The notes under the pieces are model-generated. The model had not been told where the DNA came from, searched no databases, and worked only from the letters and a program-made list of their open reading frames with translations. A stretch of DNA of 22,368 nt from a virus: the IMG/VR virus record IMGVR_UViG_3300037349_000064, positions 1 through 22,368 of that record; one strand, written 5' to 3'. Within the stretch, counting starts at the first letter, position 1. The number at the start of each line of letters is the position of its first letter. Shown here one piece after another: positions 1 to 7,213 of the stretch. The position numbers were made by a program, and so were the translations under genes.

Positions 1-1600
1 CCTTGATTGGAGCCCAGCCCGCCGGCGCCCTGTGCTCGGGGTAGTATTTGATCAGCCCTTCGTCTTTCATGTTGTGGAAGATGTCATTGCTGGCCAGGTA
101 GCGGCTCATGTTGGCGCTGTAGAGCGTCATCGCGTCGACCGGGTTTTCGACGGCCGGCGTCAGACCAGCGTCAATCCCCTCCTGAAGGGTGGGGATCGAG
201 CGGGCGCGCAGATTGCGACCAGAGCCCTGTTTGGCGACGCCGGCCATGCGCTGCGCGACGATGGACGGCTTCTCCTTCCACATATGGACGTAGTAGTTGT
301 CTATGAAAGACGACCTGATCTTCAATTCCGCTTCGGCTTTTTGGGCCTTAGTCTTGGCGGTTGCAGCCAGGGCGCGGCGGACCTGATACTCGATTTGGCC
401 ACGGTAATAGTTCGCCGTCTTCTTCAGGTCGTCCACCGCCGACTGAAGGTGTTCCGATACGGTGTGCTTATCGGGCTCTTCAACGGCGCGCACGATGGCG
501 CGCTGGCTGTCCGGTCCGTCGACCGGCAGGTTGCCGACGACCTTCTGATGCTTCGCCAGGCGCGCGGCGGCGCGGTCGGATTCAGCCGTGCGGGTTCCAT
601 AAGCGGCGCGGTGGATGCGGCCGGCGGCCTGACTGTCAGCGTTGACATGCTCGGGCGAGAAGATTTTCTGTGCAGGCCGAACAACGTCACTGGTCAGATC
701 GCCGGACTTCCTGGCGGCCTCGATCGCCCTGCCTGCCGCGCTCAACTCCGCTTCCGGCTGCGCCATCATAACGGCATCGCCGGCCAGGTTTCCCAGGAAC
801 TCACTGGCATTGTGGCCGAGTGGCTTGGTCAGTTTCTTGGTTGGTTCTGTGACCGTGTTGTCGACGACACCAGAAATATTGGCGAACGGATAGCCAGCCA
901 CGTCCAAGGCGGTCTTGGTTACACGCGCCGGCCCGGCCCAGATACCCCGCTTCTTGTTGAGTGGCGCGGTGAAGTCATGCTTCAAGTTCTCGTTGGCCTG
1001 CCGCCCGCCTTCCGTGAAAGCTTTGGGGACCTCCAGGAAGCGATCTGCAACAGTACCCAGAAACGAATGTGCTTCCTGTGGCGCGGCGGGCTTTGCCGGT
1101 GCAGCCGCAGGGGCGCCAGCATAAGCCGCTGCGTAAGGATCACCACCTGAAGCCGCAGAGGGTTTGGTGTAGGCCGTCGCATAGGGGTCGTCTTGCGCGG
1201 CGCGGACCCCGACATGAATGTGCGCCCCCTGTCCGCCGGCCGCGCCTTCAGCCAAAGGGTCGTAGCCGGCTTTCTTGAGCATGGCCGTGACCTGGGCAGG
1301 AGACATGCCCGGCACGACGATGTCGTGGGCGCCAGGGGCGTCGGGTGTGCCTCGACTGTGTGCAGATGTACCCTTGGCCGTCGCTGCGCCCTGAGAACGA
1401 AGCTGACGTTCGCGTGCGTCCGTGCGGTAATCCCCGGTCGGTCGCCACTTCCCGGCGCCGAATAGACTGTCCATGTCCGTCGCGAAATCCTTGGTCGTCA
1501 GGTACGACCCCGGCTTAACGGTTGGTGGTTTGGTGTAGGCCGCTGCGTAGGGATCGGTCTGCGGCGCCGCGCTGTAGGCCGCTGCATACGGATCGCCCAT
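1..1600 (-). CDS. Large internal virion protein with M15-like peptidase module (3' end outside window)
   Basis: The frame is open without a stop from the ATG at 1600 to the left edge, giving 533 codons of a longer protein. Residues 3-9 and 16-22 are DPYAAAY repeats; two more copies follow at 138-144 and 154-160. Between the pairs lies a compact domain with SAHSRGTPDAPGAHDIVVPG and, 30 residues later, QGAHIHVG. The histidines H81 and H127 or H129, and Asp D93 (or D87), resemble the zinc ligands of M15-type (VanY or endolysin L-Ala-D-Glu) peptidases. The rest is alpha-helical (RAIEAARKSGDLTSDVV, DLKKTANYYRGQIEYQVRRA, AKTKAQKAEAELKIRSSF), as in large ejection proteins. A virion-borne wall-opening activity would suit its place as the last ejection gene. 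The zinc-peptidase call is tentative. Confidence 0.7.
   Translation of the reverse strand, partial: MGDPYAAAYSAAPQTDPYAAAYTKPPTVKPGSYLTTKDFATDMDSLFGAGKWRPTGDYRTDARERQLRSQGAATAKGTSAHSRGTPDAPGAHDIVVPGMSPAQVTAMLKKAGYDPLAEGAAGGQGAHIHVGVRAAQDDPYATAYTKPSAASGGDPYAAAYAGAPAAAPAKPAAPQEAHSFLGTVADRFLEVPKAFTEGGRQANENLKHDFTAPLNKKRGIWAGPARVTKTALDVAGYPFANISGVVDNTVTEPTKKLTKPLGHNASEFLGNLAGDAVMMAQPEAELSAAGRAIEAARKSGDLTSDVVRPAQKIFSPEHVNADSQAAGRIHRAAYGTRTAESDRAAARLAKHQKVVGNLPVDGPDSQRAIVRAVEEPDKHTVSEHLQSAVDDLKKTANYYRGQIEYQVRRALAATAKTKAQKAEAELKIRSSFIDNYYVHMWKEKPSIVAQRMAGVAKQGSGRNLRARSIPTLQEGIDAGLTPAVENPVDAMTLYSANMSRYLASNDIFHNMKDEGLIKYYPEHRAPAGWAPIK
1121..1189 (-). repeat. DPYAxAY repeat pair 2
   Basis: Two further copies encode DPYATAY (1169-1189, followed by TKPS) and DPYAAAY (1121-1141). 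With the first pair they bracket the M15-like module. Confidence 0.75.
1527..1594 (-). repeat. DPYAAAY repeat pair 1
   Basis: Two copies encode DPYAAAY at 1574-1594 and 1535-1555. The second is followed by TKPP and shares its 3' 16 bases (CGGCCTACACCAAACC) with the copy near 1161-1189. Confidence 0.75.
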
Positions 1601-2856
1601 TAGAAGTCAGCCGGCTGTCCGGTCCTCTGCTGGTATATCTGGCGCACCTTGGCGGCATCGGCGCCCTGCCGGATATGCGACAAAGCTAGCGCCTTTTCTT
1701 TCGCAGGGTCTACGTTGCTCGGCGTCTGCCCGCCCCCGCCCCCGCCCATGGATGGCGGGGGTCGTCGCGCAGGGGCCGGTGCGGTCGTCGCCCCGCCGCC
1801 GGCCTGGGTGCGGTAGTTGGCCACGTCGGCCTTGAGCTGCGCCTCCCATTCCTTCTCGTCACCACCCATCTGCGCGACCAGGGTGCGGGCGCCAGCGGTG
1901 ATCTGGGCGGCAGTGACGTGGCCGCCGGCCGCGATCCCCGCTGCCTGGACGCGGGCGCCAGCGCTCATGCTGGCGGCTTGGACCCTGGCCGCGTCGTTCA
2001 GCTTGGCGACATCGACCTGGGTCAGCCCGTGGATCTTGGCCACTTCTTTCAAGGTGTCATCGCGCGCGGCGGCAACCTCTTTCTGGGTCTGAGAACGAAC
2101 GTCCTCAACCGCCTCCTGACCCTGCACACGCATGGCCGTGTCGTGTACGGACGTCTCGGCGCGCAGCTCGGCGACCTGAGACTGAAGCAGCATCTTCTCT
2201 GTGCCGCCCATTTCGCTCTCTTGCTTCACGCCATACTCCAGCGCCGCGGCGACTTCGGCCGGCGTCGCGTTCGGGAACTTCTGGCGGATGGCCTGGGCGC
2301 GCTGTTTCAGCCAAGCTTTGTTCTGCTGTTTCATCGCCGCGAACTGAGACTGGAGATCGCTCGCCCCGCCTTGGGGGGCTGACGTACCGCCGCCGGGGGG
2401 CGGACCTGGAGCAGGGCCGTTCTGGGGCGGCATGGCGGGTGCGGGGCCGCCAGGGGCAGGCATGGGTTGCGCGCCGGGCATACGGGCTTGCGGGGGCGGC
2501 CCAGAGGCCTGTGGAGGCGGCGGGGTGACGCCAGGGGGCATTGAGGTCGCACCAGGCGGCACAGGCCCCGTAGGACCTCCCTGTGGCTGCGGCTGGGCTT
2601 GGGGCGGCGGCTGAGCTGCCGCGACCGGCGCAAGGGGTGTGGGGGCGGCCTGGGGCTGCGGAGGCTGACCGACCTGGCCGGTCGGACCTGCCGGTCCATC
2701 GGGCTCGTCAGCGTCTTCGGTCTGGACCCAAAGCTCCTTGCCCTTCTGTTCGGCCTCCTTAATGCGGCGAGCATCCCATTTGGACTTCAGGTCTTCCCCG
2801 GCCTCCAGGCCCTGTGTAAGGCCTCCAAGGCCAGCGGCGAAATTAGAAAACGCCAT
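1600..2856 (-). CDS. Internal virion protein candidate with Pro-rich and hendecad-repeat regions (418 aa)
   Basis: Three regions can be seen. Residues 1-50 are a helical charged head (DLKSKWDARRIKEAEQKGKE). Residues 52-165 are Pro/Gly/Gln-rich, disordered and collagen-like (GPAGPTGQVGQPPQPQ). Residues 166-340 are helical (MLLQSQVAELRAETSVHDTA), containing four consecutive 11-residue units at 290-333: ARVQAASMSAG, ARVQAAGIAAG, GHVTAAQITAG and ARTLVAQMGGD. Eleven-residue periodicity is typical of right-handed coiled coils. The tail ends VRQIYQQRTGQPADF. It has no cysteine. It starts 3 bases after the previous stop, and its TAA overlaps the next ATG (TAATG). It is probably the second ejection protein; the call rests on composition and order. 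Confidence 0.66.
   Translation of the reverse strand: MAFSNFAAGLGGLTQGLEAGEDLKSKWDARRIKEAEQKGKELWVQTEDADEPDGPAGPTGQVGQPPQPQAAPTPLAPVAAAQPPPQAQPQPQGGPTGPVPPGATSMPPGVTPPPPQASGPPPQARMPGAQPMPAPGGPAPAMPPQNGPAPGPPPGGGTSAPQGGASDLQSQFAAMKQQNKAWLKQRAQAIRQKFPNATPAEVAAALEYGVKQESEMGGTEKMLLQSQVAELRAETSVHDTAMRVQGQEAVEDVRSQTQKEVAAARDDTLKEVAKIHGLTQVDVAKLNDAARVQAASMSAGARVQAAGIAAGGHVTAAQITAGARTLVAQMGGDEKEWEAQLKADVANYRTQAGGGATTAPAPARRPPPSMGGGGGGQTPSNVDPAKEKALALSHIRQGADAAKVRQIYQQRTGQPADF
1858..1989 (-). repeat. Four 11-residue (hendecad) repeats
   Basis: Codons 290-333 of the 418-aa internal protein encode four adjacent 11-residue units with consensus ARVxAAxIxAG. The first two differ at only three positions, which implies recent duplication; the last is the most diverged. 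Confidence 0.68.
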
Positions 2857-2859
2857 CGG

Positions 2860-3756
2860 CTACCCCATATTGCCGATAGATTGTGCCCCTGTTGCCAGGG
2901 CCGTACCAGCGCCCGGCGCAAAGATATCGGCCGCCAAGCCGCCGGCCTGCAACAGGCCGCTCCACATGGCGTTGCTCTGCGCATTGTTGATCTTCGTCGC
3001 GTTCTGGGCGTTCGCCGTGGCCGACTGACCCAGGCCGAGATAGCCCTGGTCAGCGCTCACGCCCTCCCCCTCGATCCCCGCCTGCGTTGTATATCCGCCG
3101 CTCAGGGCCTGAAGCGCGGCGATGTTGGCGTTCTGTTGCGTCAGATAGGTGTTCGACGGCAAGGCCGACCCCTGGGCCAGGGTGGTCAAACCTTGGCTGG
3201 CGAGGTTGGCCCCAGCCGTGTCGGCGCCTGCCGCCGCGCCGGTCAGACCCGCGACAGCGCCGGCCCCCGCCGTCTGCCGGCCGAGCTGCTGGTTCTGCCA
3301 ATTCAGGTTGAAGTTCTGGCCCGACTGCTGTGTCAGACCTGCGCCGAAAGGTGAACCCGCCACACCATTCATGGCGTTGACGGCGTTCGATTGGTCCTGG
3401 TTCTGCTGGTACTGCTGATTGTACAGCGCCGCCTGTGGATCGAAAGCGGTCTGGTTGATCTGCGTCGCCATCGGCTGGGCCATGCCGGCCAGGCCGTAGA
3501 GGTTCTGCGCCGCGCCCTGTTGACCTGCCGCGACCCCCGGCGCCATGCCCGCCACCTGATTGGCGCCCTGGATGGCGGTGGCGTAGTAGGGGTTGTTCTG
3601 TACGGACGTTGCGATCTGCTGGAGCTGTGTGTCGACACCGCTCTGCTGGCCCTGGAGCGTTCCCAGGTCGTTGATGAAGGCTTGGTAGCTCTGATCCGCG
3701 CCTGCCTGATTCGCCGGCTGATAGCCGCTGGGCGCTTTCGATCCACCACCGGACAT
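2860..3756 (-). CDS. Internal virion (ejection) protein candidate, Gln/Ala/Gly-rich (298 aa)
   Basis: The product is rich in Gln, Ala, Gly and Asn with no cysteine or membrane signal: SGYQPANQAGADQSYQAFIN, then DPQAALYNQQYQQNQDQSNA and LASQGLTTLAQGSALPSNTY. The C-terminus has a short hydrophobic stretch (WSGLLQAGGLAADIFAPGAG). This composition, the size and the position ahead of two more such proteins fit the first of three ejection proteins in short-tailed phages (the T7 gp14 position). Those proteins leave the virion and form a channel across the host envelope. The frame opens with TTG at 3762, but ATG at 3756 has AAGGG 6 nt upstream and is preferred. Confidence 0.68.
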   Translation of the reverse strand: MSGGGSKAPSGYQPANQAGADQSYQAFINDLGTLQGQQSGVDTQLQQIATSVQNNPYYATAIQGANQVAGMAPGVAAGQQGAAQNLYGLAGMAQPMATQINQTAFDPQAALYNQQYQQNQDQSNAVNAMNGVAGSPFGAGLTQQSGQNFNLNWQNQQLGRQTAGAGAVAGLTGAAAGADTAGANLASQGLTTLAQGSALPSNTYLTQQNANIAALQALSGGYTTQAGIEGEGVSADQGYLGLGQSATANAQNATKINNAQSNAMWSGLLQAGGLAADIFAPGAGTALATGAQSIGNMG

Positions 3757-3758
3757 GA

Positions 3759-4235
3759 TCAACCCTTCAGGCGAATGGCGTAGACAGTCTCAAACAGCGA
3801 CCATCGCAGCGCGACCAACAGATCACCAAGCGTAGCGCCTTTCTCTCCGATGCGCAAAGCCACATGCGGCTTGGCCGCCATGAAAGCCCGCCGCACCCCC
3901 AGCGCCTTCAACATGCGCGGCAGCGCGCGAAGCAGGACGACCCCGGCGCCGCGGTGATCGGCGTCGACATAGATGGCCTCGCACCACGCCTGGAGCGTTC
4001 CTTTGTGCTGGAGCGAAGCGCTGATGATGAAGTAGGCGTAGCCGATCAGGACGCCGTTCTTGCGTACCCCGGCGATCTTGAACGTGCCCTGCCGCTCCAG
4101 CACGCGGGCGCCGGGCCAGTCTATCTCAAGAGGAAGGTGGTCGTTCTCGGCTTCTTCCCAATGGCCGATCGACAACTCGTCCAGGCCGTCAGCCAGGAGG
4201 TCATCCAGCTTCTCCCAGGCGACCTCAATCGACAT
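3759..4235 (-). CDS. GNAT-family N-acetyltransferase (158 aa)
   Basis: The predicted enzyme transfers an acetyl group from acetyl-CoA to an amine. The GNAT core is visible: strands FKIAGVRKNGVLIGYAYFI, then EAIYVDADHRGAGVVLLRAL, where the DHRGAG segment corresponds to the acetyl-CoA pyrophosphate-binding motif A, followed by helix LPRMLKALGVRRAFMAAKPH. I place the start at 4235 (MSIEVAWEKL), because AGGAAG lies 6 nt upstream, rather than at 4250, which has a weaker site. It therefore overlaps the hydroxylase-like gene by 11 bases. GNAT genes occur near structural genes in several podoviruses, but the substrate is unknown. Confidence 0.75.
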   Translation of the reverse strand: MSIEVAWEKLDDLLADGLDELSIGHWEEAENDHLPLEIDWPGARVLERQGTFKIAGVRKNGVLIGYAYFIISASLQHKGTLQAWCEAIYVDADHRGAGVVLLRALPRMLKALGVRRAFMAAKPHVALRIGEKGATLGDLLVALRWSLFETVYAIRLKG

Positions 4236-4710
4236 CGGGCTTCCTGACATCGATCACCAGGTGGACAGCGGCGTGATCAGAGAAGTTGGCTTCTGAGTGC
4301 AGCACCGTGTGTTCGACGAAGTTCAGGTTGCCGACAGGGATCATGGCCCGCTCGACGCCTGACATCATCCACAGGCCGGGCGACGGGACGATGCACAGGT
4401 GCAGGCGGTAGCAGCCGTTGTCATCATCGATCCGCCAGGGCGTCGCCGACTGCGCCCTGAACCGCTGAAGCTCGACGCAACCGAACTCGGCCGGCTTGCC
4501 GTCAAGGAACTTGGTCGCCCCGTTGCGGATCTTCGACAGCAGGGACCGGGCCTGCTTCCAGTCCTTCAGGAGTTGGGTATCCTCTGTTGCACTGCGCAGA
4601 AGCAGCGTGTCCACACCGTTGAGGTCGGCGGACAACAGGGACCTGTACTTGAGAACGAAGGTGGCCAGGAAATTTTCGGTTTCCAGAAACCCGACAGGCT
4701 GGATATTCAC
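4225..4710 (-). CDS. Aspartyl/asparaginyl beta-hydroxylase-like protein (161 aa)
   Basis: The C-terminal 60 residues resemble the cupin core of 2-oxoglutarate/iron-dependent aspartyl/asparaginyl hydroxylases: an RLHL strand with H104, a glycine turn (IPVGNLNFVEH), and VLHSEANFSDHAAVHLVIDV with H138, the expected second iron histidine. Family members usually have Arg just before the VHL strand to hold 2-oxoglutarate; here the position is Ala (A148), so catalysis is uncertain. The N-terminal half is helical and charged and not recognised. The start is GTG at 4710, giving a GTGA overlap with the endolysin stop, so the two are co-translated. Targets could be phage structural proteins or host proteins. 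The family call rests on a short motif. Confidence 0.5.
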   Translation of the reverse strand: MNIQPVGFLETENFLATFVLKYRSLLSADLNGVDTLLLRSATEDTQLLKDWKQARSLLSKIRNGATKFLDGKPAEFGCVELQRFRAQSATPWRIDDDNGCYRLHLCIVPSPGLWMMSGVERAMIPVGNLNFVEHTVLHSEANFSDHAAVHLVIDVRKPDVD

Positions 4711-5162
4711 GAATTCCAGAGCGCGATTTCAGCGGCCCGCCTCCGCACCAGGCCTTGCTGCACGGCGCCGCCGCCATAGACCCACTTGTTCAGCTCGGAA
4801 GGGACATTGATCAAGGCGCCGTTAATCACGTCCACCCGTACGGTCGACCCGTGCCAGTGGCCGATTCCTTCGTTGAACACGAAGTCGATCAAGGCTGCGT
4901 ACTGGCCTTCGGTCAGAGCGTCGATGATCTCAGGGGCCAGGTCTTCGCAGAGCGGCCCGGCGGCCCGTGTGACCAAGTCTTGGTCCGCCAGGGCGTCACC
5001 CTGTGCCGGGGTCAAGGTCGCGGCCCATAGGGGGTCCTGGGGGCCAGATAGGAGATGTCCCCAGCCGATGGTCGGATTTCCCGCCATGTCGAGGTATCGG
5101 GTCGGACGAAAGCCTTCGAACGCGTGCAACAGCCCGAGACAGGTGTCAGGGACCGGGCGCAT
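4707..5162 (-). CDS. Endolysin, GH24 muramidase (T4-lysozyme type)
   Basis: The enzyme hydrolyses the beta-1,4 bond between N-acetylmuramic acid and N-acetylglucosamine in peptidoglycan at the end of infection. The catalytic triad of the family is visible with exact T4 lysozyme spacing: E16 in HAFEGFRPTRYLD, D25 at the end of that segment, and T31 in NPTIGWGH. Downstream features also fit: LTEGQYAALIDFVFNEGIG and the C-terminal GLVRRRAAEIALWNS, which resembles the usual end of phage lysozymes. At 151 aa it is a single-domain enzyme without a wall-binding module. No signal or signal-anchor segment is present, so release needs a holin. It starts in the stop of the 50-aa gene and shares a GTGA overlap with the next gene. 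Confidence 0.92.
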   Translation of the reverse strand: MRPVPDTCLGLLHAFEGFRPTRYLDMAGNPTIGWGHLLSGPQDPLWAATLTPAQGDALADQDLVTRAAGPLCEDLAPEIIDALTEGQYAALIDFVFNEGIGHWHGSTVRVDVINGALINVPSELNKWVYGGGAVQQGLVRRRAAEIALWNS

Positions 5163-5314
5163 CAGGCGGTGCGCGGGCCAAGGCTCCGAGGTGTCGGTGC
5201 GACGCCCTTGCGCACGGCGCCATTGTTGACGCTGCCCTTGGCCGGCGTCTGCGACGAATCGACGGCGGCGGGGCTCATGTTCTTCATGCCCTTGGGGCAG
5301 AGGGTGACGGCCAT
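5162..5314 (-). CDS. Small basic Pro/Ala-rich peptide between holin candidate and endolysin (50 aa)
   Basis: This 50-codon gene begins MAVTLCPKGMKNMSPAAV and ends VAPTPRSLGPRTA, with net positive charge and no hydrophobic segment. It has the best ribosome site of the lysis block (AAGGAGA, 6 nt before the ATG), and its TGA overlaps the endolysin ATG (TGATG), so endolysin translation is probably coupled to it. Nothing in the sequence suggests an enzyme. It could be a small virion or lysis-timing peptide, or mainly a translated leader for the endolysin. No family is recognised. Confidence 0.68.
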   Translation of the reverse strand: MAVTLCPKGMKNMSPAAVDSSQTPAKGSVNNGAVRKGVAPTPRSLGPRTA

Positions 5315-5325
5315 GGTCAGTCTCC

Positions 5326-5607
5326 TTAGTTGCTGCCAGTCATCTTAGCGCGAACCGCGTCTGCTGTCTTGTCAGGAATGTTCGCCACGGCGGTAGCCTG
5401 CTGCTCGCGGGCCATGGTGAGCTGTGCAGCCAGGGTTTGCCCGTTTACGTAGCTGTAGCCGGTGAAGGTGATCAGGCAAGTCAGCACGGCGGCCATGAAG
5501 CCCAAGGTGAGCTTGTTCATGAAGGTGCAGGCGTCGATGTGCGCGTTCAGTGCGATCAGCACTTCGCGAGACGTTGGCTCACCTACTTTATGCACGGTGT
5601 CGCTCAT
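5326..5607 (-). CDS. Single-membrane-segment protein, holin candidate (93 aa)
   Basis: The product has a polar N-terminus (about 30 residues), one hydrophobic segment at about residues 32-53 (LTLGFMAAVLTCLITFTGYS), and a polar helical C-terminal half (LAAQLTMAREQQATAVANIP). It lies just upstream of the GH24 endolysin, which has no secretion signal and needs a pore or release protein, so a holin or lysis-accessory role is the simplest guess. Single-segment holins are known, but no family motif is visible. The Shine-Dalgarno is weak (AGCGG close to the ATG). The stop TAA is part of the AAGGAG ribosome site of the next small gene. Confidence 0.6.
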   Translation of the reverse strand: MSDTVHKVGEPTSREVLIALNAHIDACTFMNKLTLGFMAAVLTCLITFTGYSYVNGQTLAAQLTMAREQQATAVANIPDKTADAVRAKMTGSN

Positions 5608-5632
5608 CCGCTATCAACGCACCAGAGGTGAT

Positions 5633-6091
5633 CTAGTTGTAGACGAAGCAGGTGATCGGCACGGTGGCGTTCAGCGCCGCCGAGGCGTGAGTGTTCTGGA
5701 TCGCGAAGGTGAAGGATCCGGCGGCGGCCAGGACGTCGACAGGCATGGGGTTGCCAGTGCCGGTATAGTTGGCGGCAAAGCAGTTGATCTGTGATGCGAC
5801 CGCGACCGAGGCGTCGGTCACGGTGACGGTCGCGGAGGTCACGCCCGCCGCCGTGGTCAGGCCGGTGATCGACGCCGTGAGACGGATACCCTGGCAAGTC
5901 GCCGTGGTCGTGCCGGTGCAGGCCACATTGTACTGCGCCGAGGGCAGGCCGTTGTTGATCTCCTGGATGACCGTGTTCAGGCCGGCGTTGACGGTGTCCA
6001 TCGGCGTGTTGATGTACGCCAGCGGGGCCGCGAAGGCCGGCGGCGCCAGCATGAACAGGGCAGCTACGGCCAGGGCAAGGAAGCGTTTCAT
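5633..6091 (-). CDS. Small exported protein of the fibre cluster (152 aa)
   Basis: The start at 6091 is chosen because GGAGA lies 7 nt upstream and the product opens with a clear signal peptide (MKRFLALAVAALFMLAPPAF, cleavage after AFA); the upstream Met at 6145 would put charged residues ahead of it. The mature protein begins PLAYINTPMDTVNAGLNTVI, a short amphipathic stretch, and continues as a Thr/Ala/Val-rich beta domain (GIRLTASITGLTTAAGVTSA, TVTVTDASVAVAS) ending ITCFVYN. Four cysteines are present. No family is recognised. It may be a small fibre tip, a receptor-masking protein or a periplasmic factor. It is preceded by a candidate promoter and followed by the lysis genes. Confidence 0.72.
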   Translation of the reverse strand: MKRFLALAVAALFMLAPPAFAAPLAYINTPMDTVNAGLNTVIQEINNGLPSAQYNVACTGTTTATCQGIRLTASITGLTTAAGVTSATVTVTDASVAVASQINCFAANYTGTGNPMPVDVLAAAGSFTFAIQNTHASAALNATVPITCFVYN

Positions 6092-6121
6092 GGGGCGTCT
6101 CCGAAAGGGTCTAGTGACACT

Positions 6122-6150
6122 GCCATAAGAGGGGCAGCGGTGCAAATCAA
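6122..6150 (-). promoter_or_regulatory. Candidate promoter for the 152-aa exported protein and lysis genes
   Basis: The 152-base gap contains, on the minus strand, TTGATT (6145-6150), a 17-nt spacer and TATGGC (6122-6127), about 31 nt upstream of the ATG at 6091. The spacing is ideal for a sigma-70-type promoter, while both boxes are imperfect. Together with the C-rich segment just upstream, it suggests a transcriptional boundary between fibre and lysis blocks. Confidence 0.38.
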
Positions 6151-6178
6151 TGGCCGGGCTCGCGCAACGGGTACTGGC

Positions 6179-6243
6179 TGTCTTGGGTGATCTGGGGTGG
6201 GGCTAGGGGTGCGTTGTCAGGGCTGCGCAGGCGGGGGATGGGG
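6179..6243 (-). terminator. C-rich, G-poor transcript region, possible Rho (rut) site
   Basis: Directly after the stop of the 319-aa gene, the minus-strand RNA has about 35 C against about 9 G over 63 bases, with runs of CCCC separated by A and T. Such C-over-G, weakly structured RNA is the signature of Rho loading sites. No stem followed by a U-run is seen here. Confidence 0.35.
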
Positions 6244-7203
6244 TCAATTCTGCCGAGCGATCAGTTCGACCGTGATCTGTTGGCCGCTGGTCGGGGTGTA
6301 AGCGCCCCCGATCACCGGGTAGACATACAGAGAGCGGCTATTAGATGCGGCGCACACTGGATTTGTCACCAAGCCGCTATAGCAGTAGTCTCCGTCGCCG
6401 CTATTCTCACACGACGCGACCGAAAGAAAGAGCTGCAAACTTCCGTATCCGGTATTTGCGCCGGGGAAAACACCCCCGTCTCCGACTGTCAACGTCAGGG
6501 CTGCGTTCGAAATCCAGACGCTGACCGTGGGCGGTACGGTAGCGTTGCTTCCTAGACCCCATCGCATCCGAACCTCAATCCCGGATGTGCATCCGCCATT
6601 GGCGCCGACCACGTTGGTAAAGGAGATCGGCACGACTGACCCGGCCGTGGTGGAGTTGGCGACATAATAGTTGGCCGCATAGGATAGTACGTTGCTCGGT
6701 CGGTTGAACGTGTAGGTGCTGAAGGTGAGATTATAGGGGGGAGTCCCGGACGGAACCGCGACACTTGGTGTCGCCTGGAGTGCGTTCAGGAGCGTTGTGA
6801 TATTTTGGTTCAGCCGCTTAAGCAGCGCCTGTTCCGTACAAGTCCCGTTATCGGTCGCGCACGCCGTATCGGCCTGCAGGCCTTGGGTGACGCTCCATCC
6901 ATCCAGAAAAGCTCCAGCCGCCGCCTGAGTGAACCATGCCTGTCCTGACGATCCACCATTTCCCTGGTTAGCAGTGATGGTGCCACCGCCAGAGGCGTTG
7001 ATAATCAGGTTCCCGTTCGCGTCACACCCCAGCCCCATCTGCTGGCCATTGGTCGGGGCTGGCGGGGACGAGCGATAGACGCACCCTGCCGCGCTTGACT
7101 GCGACCCAGCGTTGCCGGGCGTCACGTTGGCCCCGGTTGGATCCGCGAAGACCGGCGAGGCCAGCATCAGCCATGCGGCGATCGAGGCGATGATCTTTTT
7201 CAT
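6244..7203 (-). CDS. Cysteine-rich fibre-associated protein with signal peptide (319 aa)
   Basis: The frame is open upstream to 7308, but the Met at 7203 has AGGGA about 9 nt upstream and begins a signal peptide nearly identical in style to that of the preceding spike (KKIIASIAAWLMLASPVFA, cleaved before DPTG). The mature N-terminus has PAPTNGQQMGLGCDANGNLI, a phrase common in phage tail and fibre proteins, followed by DTACATDNGTCTEQALLKRL and a short helix. The C-terminal half is a beta-rich domain (GIEVRMRWGLGSNATVPPTV, TPTSGQQITVELIARQN). Eight cysteines were counted, including ATDNGT flanked by two. There is no enzyme motif. It begins 10 bases after the spike stop. It is probably a fibre, spike partner or exported accessory; I do not know its family. 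Confidence 0.75.
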   Translation of the reverse strand: MKKIIASIAAWLMLASPVFADPTGANVTPGNAGSQSSAAGCVYRSSPPAPTNGQQMGLGCDANGNLIINASGGGTITANQGNGGSSGQAWFTQAAAGAFLDGWSVTQGLQADTACATDNGTCTEQALLKRLNQNITTLLNALQATPSVAVPSGTPPYNLTFSTYTFNRPSNVLSYAANYYVANSTTAGSVVPISFTNVVGANGGCTSGIEVRMRWGLGSNATVPPTVSVWISNAALTLTVGDGGVFPGANTGYGSLQLFLSVASCENSGDGDYCYSGLVTNPVCAASNSRSLYVYPVIGGAYTPTSGQQITVELIARQN

Positions 7204-7213
7204 AGTCGGTTCC

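Noticed and set aside
32-1150. 372-aa open frame on the plus strand
   Set aside because: The minus strand here carries a continuous 533-codon frame with a proper start at 1600, repeats and a domain; the plus frame is its shadow.
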